From NCBI GenBank assembly GCA_964590135.1, contig CAZPVX010000002.1, positions 62,001 through 126,000 on the forward strand: a stretch of DNA of 64,000 nt. Reading direction: 5' to 3'. The notes under the pieces were generated by a model. That model searched no databases and was not told where the DNA came from. It worked only from the letters and a program-made list of their open reading frames with translations. Below, piece by piece: positions 59,817 to 64,000 of the stretch. The first letter of the stretch is position 1, and the number at the start of each line of letters is the position of its first letter. The DNA comes from JBDHWI01 sp964590135 (GTDB taxonomy: Bacteria > Chloroflexota > Anaerolineae > J036 > Brachytrichaceae). The position numbers and the translations under genes are program-made.

Positions 59817-62723
59817 GTGCCGGCATTCGACTCAACGCTCCACAACGACATCATCGCGGCCATCTGCGCCGGCGATTTTTTCACCGCCACCGGCTGGCGC
59901 ATCTGGCTGGATCGCGCCGGCGTCTCGCGCGACACGCAGAAACGCATCGGCAACTGGGATGGCAGCGCGGAGGATTTTGCCGGCATCCTGATCAGCAAAC
60001 TCAGCCACGATGAACTGGCCGCAGCGCTGCGCGCGCTCCCGCCGGCCGGCGGAGGCGTGGAATGGCAAACGGCGCTCGACGCGCTGTGCGCGCGCATCGA
60101 GCAGCACAAACTCAATCCCACACTCGCCAGCCAGCCCAATCCGCTGCTGGCCGCCTACCGCCAACGCTGCATCGACCGCTGGCAAGACCAACGCTATCAC
60201 GTCGACAAGGATTTCGTGCGGCTGATCGTGCTGCAGCGCGACGAGCAGCGCGGCTGGGTGACGCCGGAGGGCGCGCGCGAATACAACGACCTGCGCGATC
60301 TGCTGCGCGAGACGCCGGCGCGCACCATCGTGCTGCTGGGCGCACCGGGCAGCGGCAAAAGCACCCTGCTGCGCCGGCTGCAGATGGACGAGGCGGCTGA
60401 CCGGTTGCAAGACAACGGTGACACAGTCTCCTTCTTCGTGCCGCTGAACGAATACCCCGAAGACGCCACCGCTGCGCATGCCTGGCTGGCGGCGCGCTGG
60501 CGTGATGAGAACGCCGGCGTCGGCGACTTCGACGCGCTGTTCGACGCTGGCCGCTTCCTGTTTCTGCTGGATGCGCTGAACGAGGTGCGCCTGCACAGCC
60601 GCGACGATTACCCGCGCCAGGTGGCGCAGTGGAAGCAGTTTGCGGCCGCGCTCACGCGCAAGGGCAACCGCGCGGTCTTCACCTGCCGCAGCCTCGACTA
60701 CAGCATCCTGCTGAGCGACGACAACACGCCCGTGCCGCAGACGACCGTCAAGCCGATGACGCCGGCACTGATTGAGAAATTCCTCAAGCAATACCTGCGT
60801 GATGAAGGGTTGGCTGAGCGTGTCTTCGCCAAACTGAAAGAGGACGACCGCCAGCTCGCGCTTTACAGCACGCCCTATTTCCTCTCGCTGCTGGTAGAAC
60901 ATGTGGCCGCGGATGGCAGCGTGCCGGCCGGCCGCGCCGAACTGTTCACGAACTTCGTGCGGGCGGCGTTGCAGCGCGAACTGGGGCGGTCATCGCCATT
61001 GCTGATGAACGAGGCGCTGCTCAGCGAGGAAGATCGCGTCGCCATCAACACCGGCAGCCTGCAAGGCTACGATCTGCCCGAAGGCGGCGCACTGCTGCCG
61101 CAGTTGACGGCGCTGGCCTGGCACATGCAGCAACCCGAGCGCCTGGCGGACGGCGGCCAGGTCAGCCTCGACCGCAGCAAGGCGCTGGCGCTGCTGGCGC
61201 ATCCCACGGCCAACCCGCGCGATGTGCTGAAGGCCGGCGAGGCGCTGAACATCCTCGACAAGGCCGAGGGCGGCGCGCATCCGGTCAAGTTCTTTCATCA
61301 GTTATTGCAGGAATACTTCGCCGCGCGGCAGATGGCGCAACAACCCAACGCGGCGTTGCTGGCGCAGGCGTGGCGCGCCGGCGAAGTGGCTGAGCCGCTG
61401 GAGCAGACGCTGGCCCAACTGGACGACACGGCCCTCTTGCCGCCGCTTCCCAGCACCGGCTGGGAGGAGACCGCGCGCATCGCCGCGCCGATGATGCGCG
61501 ACCCCGCCGGCTTCGTGCGCGCGCTGATGGCGCACAACCTGCCACAAGCCGGCCTGATCGCCGCTGCGCCAGACGTGACCTTGCCCGAACAACTCAAGGG
61601 TGAATTGCGCTGGGCATTGGTGAAGCGTTCACAGGACATACAGGCCGACCTGCGCGCGCGCATCGCCGCCGGCCTCGCCCTCGGTGCGCTCGATGACCCG
61701 CGCTTCGAGCGGCGCGCCACCCGCGATGGCAAAAATCTTGTCTTGGTGCCGCCAATGGTGCGAGTGCCAGGTGGCACATATGTGATCGGGCTTGATCAGA
61801 GCGACTACGAGAGTGAGACGCCGGCGCATCCAGTCGAGATCGCGCCGTTTGCCATGAGCGCCTTCCCTGTGACGAATGCCGAGTTCAAGTGCTTCATCGA
61901 CGCCGGCGGCTACAAGGACGAACAGTGGTGGGATACGCCGGCGGCCAAGCGCTGGCTGGCCGGCGAGACCAGCGAAGGGCCACGCCAAGGTTGGAGTGAT
62001 AGCCGAAAGATAGTTCAGGGTTGGAGCGAAGATTTCATCCGCTCCCTTGTCGCCCTGAACCGCATCCCTTCGGAGCAAGCCCATGATTGGATCACCATTC
62101 GCAGATGGAGCGATCGAGAATTTGAAGACTGGCTCGACGAAAAATTCCCCAAAGACAAGAAGCTGCGCGAGCCGGCACAGTGGTTCGATCCTGCCTTCAA
62201 CGCGCCATCTCAACCCGTGGTGGGTGTGTGCTGGCACGAAGCGCGCGCCTACTGTGCCTGGCTGCGCGCGCAGACCGGCATGGATTTTCGTTTGCCGACC
62301 GAGGCGGAGTGGGAGGCAGCTGCTCGCGGCGCAGCCGGGCGGCTGTTTGCCTATGAAGGTGATTTCGATGCAGCGAAAGGCAACACCTTTGAGAGCCACA
62401 TTCGCCGTGCCACGCCGGTCGGCATCTTCGCAGACGGCGCAGCAATAATCCCAACGGATGCATCGGCGGCTGAAGCAAATGCCATTTACGACCTGACCGG
62501 CAACGTGTGGGAATGGACGAGTAGCGCCTTCCTGCCCTACCCCTACACGCGCGCGCCTGAGCGAGAGGAACCACAGCACGAGGCCACACTACGCGTGCTG
62601 CGCGGCGGTTCGTGGTTCAGCTATTCCAACTTCGTGCGCGCCGTGTATCGGAACGTCGACCATCCATCAAATCGCAAGCTCAACTTCGGTTTTCGGGTGG
62701 TTGGGTCCGCCCCTGTGAAATAA
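59817..62723 (+). CDS. NACHT-type NTPase with DGR-diversified FGE-sulfatase domain
   Basis: 968 residues from GTG 59817 (TTG 59778 is an alternative). The N-terminal about 75 residues (DIIAAICAGDFFTATGW, later GNWDGSAEDFAGILISKL) look like the same kind of effector-associated domain as the divergent protease. The NACHT ATPase has Walker A LLGAPGSGKSTLLRRL (about 173-188) and Walker B RFLFLLDALNEV (246-257). A helical region leads to an FGE-sulfatase domain from about residue 640 (VRVPGGTYVIGLDQ, FRLPTEAEWEAAARGA, LTGNVWEWTSSAF). The last about 40 residues, RVLRGGSW to GFRVVGSA, are the DGR variable region. A STAND-type sensor with a hypervariable ligand-binding end is the likely role. Confidence 0.88.
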   Translation: MPAFDSTLHNDIIAAICAGDFFTATGWRIWLDRAGVSRDTQKRIGNWDGSAEDFAGILISKLSHDELAAALRALPPAGGGVEWQTALDALCARIEQHKLNPTLASQPNPLLAAYRQRCIDRWQDQRYHVDKDFVRLIVLQRDEQRGWVTPEGAREYNDLRDLLRETPARTIVLLGAPGSGKSTLLRRLQMDEAADRLQDNGDTVSFFVPLNEYPEDATAAHAWLAARWRDENAGVGDFDALFDAGRFLFLLDALNEVRLHSRDDYPRQVAQWKQFAAALTRKGNRAVFTCRSLDYSILLSDDNTPVPQTTVKPMTPALIEKFLKQYLRDEGLAERVFAKLKEDDRQLALYSTPYFLSLLVEHVAADGSVPAGRAELFTNFVRAALQRELGRSSPLLMNEALLSEEDRVAINTGSLQGYDLPEGGALLPQLTALAWHMQQPERLADGGQVSLDRSKALALLAHPTANPRDVLKAGEALNILDKAEGGAHPVKFFHQLLQEYFAARQMAQQPNAALLAQAWRAGEVAEPLEQTLAQLDDTALLPPLPSTGWEETARIAAPMMRDPAGFVRALMAHNLPQAGLIAAAPDVTLPEQLKGELRWALVKRSQDIQADLRARIAAGLALGALDDPRFERRATRDGKNLVLVPPMVRVPGGTYVIGLDQSDYESETPAHPVEIAPFAMSAFPVTNAEFKCFIDAGGYKDEQWWDTPAAKRWLAGETSEGPRQGWSDSRKIVQGWSEDFIRSLVALNRIPSEQAHDWITIRRWSDREFEDWLDEKFPKDKKLREPAQWFDPAFNAPSQPVVGVCWHEARAYCAWLRAQTGMDFRLPTEAEWEAAARGAAGRLFAYEGDFDAAKGNTFESHIRRATPVGIFADGAAIIPTDASAAEANAIYDLTGNVWEWTSSAFLPYPYTRAPEREEPQHEATLRVLRGGSWFSYSNFVRAVYRNVDHPSNRKLNFGFRVVGSAPVK
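62590..62711 (+). repeat. DGR variable repeat (VR1) in the NACHT-FGE gene
   Basis: 122 bp, coding the C-terminal loop of the FGE domain (residues about 925-965). It aligns without gaps to the template repeat at 62957-63078. There are 14 differences; 13 are at template A (to T, G or C) and one is template C to G. They change Asn codons of the template to Phe, Ser, Tyr, Val, Asp, Lys and Leu. The last 25 bp, ending GGTGGTTGGGTCCGCC, are identical to the template and would be the initiation-of-homing end. Confidence 0.95.
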
Positions 62724-62779
62724 CCTCTGCACTCTGTCGCTCTGCACTCCGCGCTCTGGCGCTCGGTCTCTGAGGGGGT

Positions 62780-62799
62780 CTGGGGGATACTTCCCCCAG
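62780..62799 (+). promoter_or_regulatory. Hairpin downstream of VR1 (DGR homing-type hairpin)
   Basis: CTGGGGGA and TCCCCCAG form a perfect 8-bp stem with the 4-nt loop TACT, 57 bp after the NACHT-FGE stop. A stem of this size with a tetraloop downstream of VR is needed for efficient mutagenic homing in the Bordetella phage DGR. Confidence 0.75.
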
Positions 62800-62831
62800 C
62801 CGGAAAAACCGATTTGGGAATGATTGTCGTC

Positions 62832-62860
62832 GTAGGGGCGAAGCAATGCTTCGCCCCTAC
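62832..62860. repeat. Palindromic GTAGGGGCGAAGCA repeat
   Basis: Two perfect 14-bp arms, 62832-62845 and 62847-62860, around a single A. The flanks TGATTG (62821-62826) and CAATCA (62860-62865) extend the symmetry with a bulge. This sequence type is a common dispersed palindrome in several bacterial phyla. Here it separates VR1 from TR. Confidence 0.8.
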
Positions 62861-62956
62861 AATCAACATGCACAACACAAACATGCGTGCATGGGCTATC
62901 ATTCCCGCGTTCAACCGTTGCCGCAAGGCGGTGGTCGAGCCAGATCGCCCGGGTCA

Positions 62957-63078
62957 TACGCGTGCTGCGCGGCGGTTCGTGGAACAACAATTCCAACAAC
63001 GTGCGCGCCGTGTATCGGAACAACAACCATCCATCAAATCGCAACAACAACAACGGTTTTCGGGTGGTTGGGTCCGCC
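62957..63078 (+). repeat. DGR template repeat (TR)
   Basis: 122 bp, non-coding in practice but readable in the VR frame as RVLRGGSWNNNSNNVRAVYR followed by NNNHPSNRNNNNGFRVVGSA. The Asn (AAC/AAT) clusters mark the adenines that are mutagenised. Position 245 bp after VR1 and the same orientation, upstream of the reverse-transcriptase remnant, fit a standard target-TR-RT order. No avd gene is recognised between VR and TR. Confidence 0.95.
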
Positions 63079-63413
63079 ATGTTCGTCCGCCCCTTCTTCT
63101 GGTCCTGCCGCAGGGCGGGACGGCGCACTGCCGGCGTGCCGGGCCGGTGCGTTCCAGCAATGCGCAATGACGAGCCATCGCCAGTTGCGCCGAGGTGAAG
63201 GAAGAGGAACAGCGCCGGGCGCATCTGGTCTGGCGCAGGCCGCGAGGCAGGGCAGCACGAGGGCGCTGCCGGCGTCAGGCACATACAGAACGACGTCGCC
63301 TCGTCTGGCGCAAGCCCGCGAGGCGACGCCCTCAAGTGTCGCCCTTCCCATGCGCATCGCTCTCACCACTCTCGTCACCTTCGCGATTCTCTGCGCCTGC
63401 CTCGCCGCCGGCG
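63079..63413. other. Region between TR and RT remnant, no gene recognised
   Basis: This 335-bp stretch should hold most of the reverse transcriptase but does not; no RT motif (including the YxDD block) is visible in any frame. It contains two imperfect direct copies of TCTGGCGCA(G/A)GCC-type sequence near 63228 and 63304, and a perfect 10-bp inverted repeat CGTCGCCTCG/CGAGGCGACG (63294-63303 and 63319-63328). Deletion and rearrangement are the simplest reading. Confidence 0.6.
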
Positions 63414-63659
63414 CGCTGTGGCATTCCGTGGCTCGGCTTCGTCGTCTTTCCCGACCACCGCCGGCTGAAGCGGCGCAACGTGGTGAACTTTGCGCGCCGG
63501 CTGCGCCACAACCTTGCCCTGTTCGCCGGCGGCCAGATCAGCTTCGCCGAGCTGGACGCCAGCGTGCAGGGCTGGATCGCGCATGTGGTTCACGCCGACA
63601 CGTGGGGCTTGCGCAAGCACATCTTTGACACGCATTACATCACCCATCCACGCGCTTGA
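63414..63659 (+). pseudogene. DGR reverse transcriptase, C-terminal fragment
   Basis: About 81 codons. GIPWLGFVVFPDHRRLKRRN, then NVVNFARRLRHNLALF and VQGWIAHVVHADTWGLRKHI, is the thumb and C-terminal end of DGR-type group II-like reverse transcriptases. The conserved fingers-palm motifs are absent upstream. The frame is open further 5' to 63195 but that part is Arg/Pro-rich and not RT-like. Either the gene was truncated by deletion or the assembly has collapsed here; the fragment alone cannot be active. Confidence 0.85.
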
Positions 63660-63717
63660 GAAGGCGTATTCAAACACGCGTGCCAGGCAAATGCTTGAGC
63701 CGTTCAGGATTTCACAT

Positions 63718-63806
63718 CGTCATGCCCGCGCGGGTCGAAGATCCTCGCAGAGGGCAGGCATCTGGAGCTGGCGCACGCCTGGATTCCCGCTTTCGCGGGA
63801 ATGACG
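63718..63806. mobile_element. Small MITE-like element with 13-bp terminal inverted repeats
   Basis: CGTCATGCCCGCG (63718-63730) and CGCGGGAATGACG (63794-63806) are inverted repeats with one mismatch bounding 89 bp. The right end contains ATTCCCGCTTTCGCGGGAAT (63783-63802), a palindrome of the widespread ATTCCC-N8-GGGAAT type. No coding capacity. It lies between the RT remnant and the second target gene. Confidence 0.6.
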
Positions 63807-63898
63807 GACAAAAACCTCGGGTAGTCAGGGGTGGGGAGTCATTTTGGTGGCGCATGACGAGGTTGAATACGCCTGCTGAGCGTGCGTTTTTCTGGCAG

Positions 63899-63912
63899 GG
63901 GGAAGGATCCCC
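63899..63912 (-). promoter_or_regulatory. Hairpin downstream of second VR target
   Basis: GGGGA and TCCCC form a 5-bp stem with tetraloop AGGA (TCCT on the minus strand), 59 bp past the stop of the minus-strand target at 63971. Position and loop size match the hairpin after VR1, and the flanking sequence is homologous to it. Confidence 0.6.
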
Positions 63913-63970
63913 GTGCGAAGCCCCCTTTAGGGCTGCACCCCCTCAGAGGCCGAGCGACAGAGTGCAGAGG

Positions 63971-64000
63971 TTATCCCACAGGGGCGGGCTCAACCACTCG
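63971..64000 (-). CDS. 3' end of a second DGR target gene (FGE-type), continues off window
   Basis: On the minus strand the last nine codons read RVVEPAPVG and TAA, against RVVGSAPVK and TAA at the end of the NACHT-FGE protein. The following non-coding bases, CCTCTGCACTCTGTCGCTC, are identical to those after VR1. This is therefore the end of a second variable-region protein facing the DGR core. Its body lies outside the window, so its N-terminal domains are unknown. Confidence 0.8.
   Translation of the reverse strand, partial: RVVEPAPVG

Noticed and set aside
59732..60139. Upstream extension of the protease gene to about 60139
   Set aside because: It would run antisense through the start of the NACHT gene and adds Ser/Ala-rich sequence with no domain; the GTG at 59731 with its purine-rich site is a better start.
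62724..62956. A possible avd gene between VR1 and TR
   Set aside because: Only about 230 bp are available, no helical Avd-like frame of about 110-130 codons fits, and a palindromic repeat occupies the middle.
63195..63413. 5' extension of the RT frame as a genuine RT N-terminus
   Set aside because: It is Arg/Pro-rich, contains internal DNA repeats and lacks every RT fingers/palm motif, so only 63414-63659 is called.

Overview
The window looks like a piece of a moderately high-GC bacterial chromosome, most likely a Chloroflexota (Anaerolineae-type) draft or metagenome assembly; two runs of N mark assembly gaps. Pointers to Chloroflexota are a T-box leader on leuS, Shine-Dalgarno starts mixed with GTG starts, a DUF422/CruF-type carotenoid protein, zinc-ribbon plus LysM proteins, very large secreted repeat proteins and a NACHT/FGE/diversity-generating-retroelement (DGR) locus. 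The assignment is an inference. The hexamer GCCGGC is conspicuously frequent throughout.

Layout. 1-13.4 kb: housekeeping and envelope genes (MBL hydrolase fragment, esterase, mutY, FtsX permease interrupted by a gap, polysaccharide deacetylase, lipoprotein, LysM protein), then a minus-strand run of HD phosphohydrolase, SanA-like protein, cdd, CorC-type CBS protein, glmU and tRNA-Gln(CUG). 13.7-17.7 kb: a second LysM protein, a MoxR ATPase plus VWA/DUF2201 pair and two tandem 124-aa paralogues. 17.7-25.7 kb: an aromatic amino acid operon (aroH, two different DAHP synthases, tyrA, aroA, aroE, aroC) preceded by a promoter, a 32-codon leader peptide packed with Phe/Tyr/Trp codons and an intrinsic terminator, which is a textbook attenuator layout. 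25.7-31.7 kb: TPR protein, a small gene with its own attenuator-like leader, the carotenoid protein, leuS with a T-box (CUC specifier) and tRNA-Ala(GGC). 32-40 kb: one 2660-residue secreted protein with beta-helix regions and 13 Ig-like repeats. 40-55.6 kb: sugar-acid and small-molecule catabolic genes (Fe-ADH, galactonate-dehydratase-like enolase, two SDRs, FAH hydrolase, esterases, GH99-like hydrolase), an exporter-type permease with its HlyD partner, and an ABC-F ATPase. 55.6-58.5 kb: conserved hypothetical, YesL-like and HAD phosphatase genes.

The most interesting region is 58.6-64.0 kb. A trypsin-like protease with an N-terminal effector-associated-domain-like (EAD-like) region is transcribed away from a NACHT ATPase with a similar N-terminal domain and a C-terminal FGE-sulfatase (C-type-lectin-fold) domain. 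The last 122 bp of the FGE domain form a DGR variable repeat (VR). A matching 122-bp template repeat (TR) lies 245 bp downstream. Of the 14 differences between them, 13 fall at template adenines. Only the last ~80 codons of the DGR reverse transcriptase are present. On the opposite strand, running off the right edge, is the 3' end of a second VR-bearing target gene. Both target genes are followed by a tetraloop hairpin about 57-59 bp past the stop codon. The whole reads as a predicted conflict or cell-suicide system: a hypervariable sensor coupled to a protease effector, with the diversifying machinery apparently eroded here or supplied in trans.
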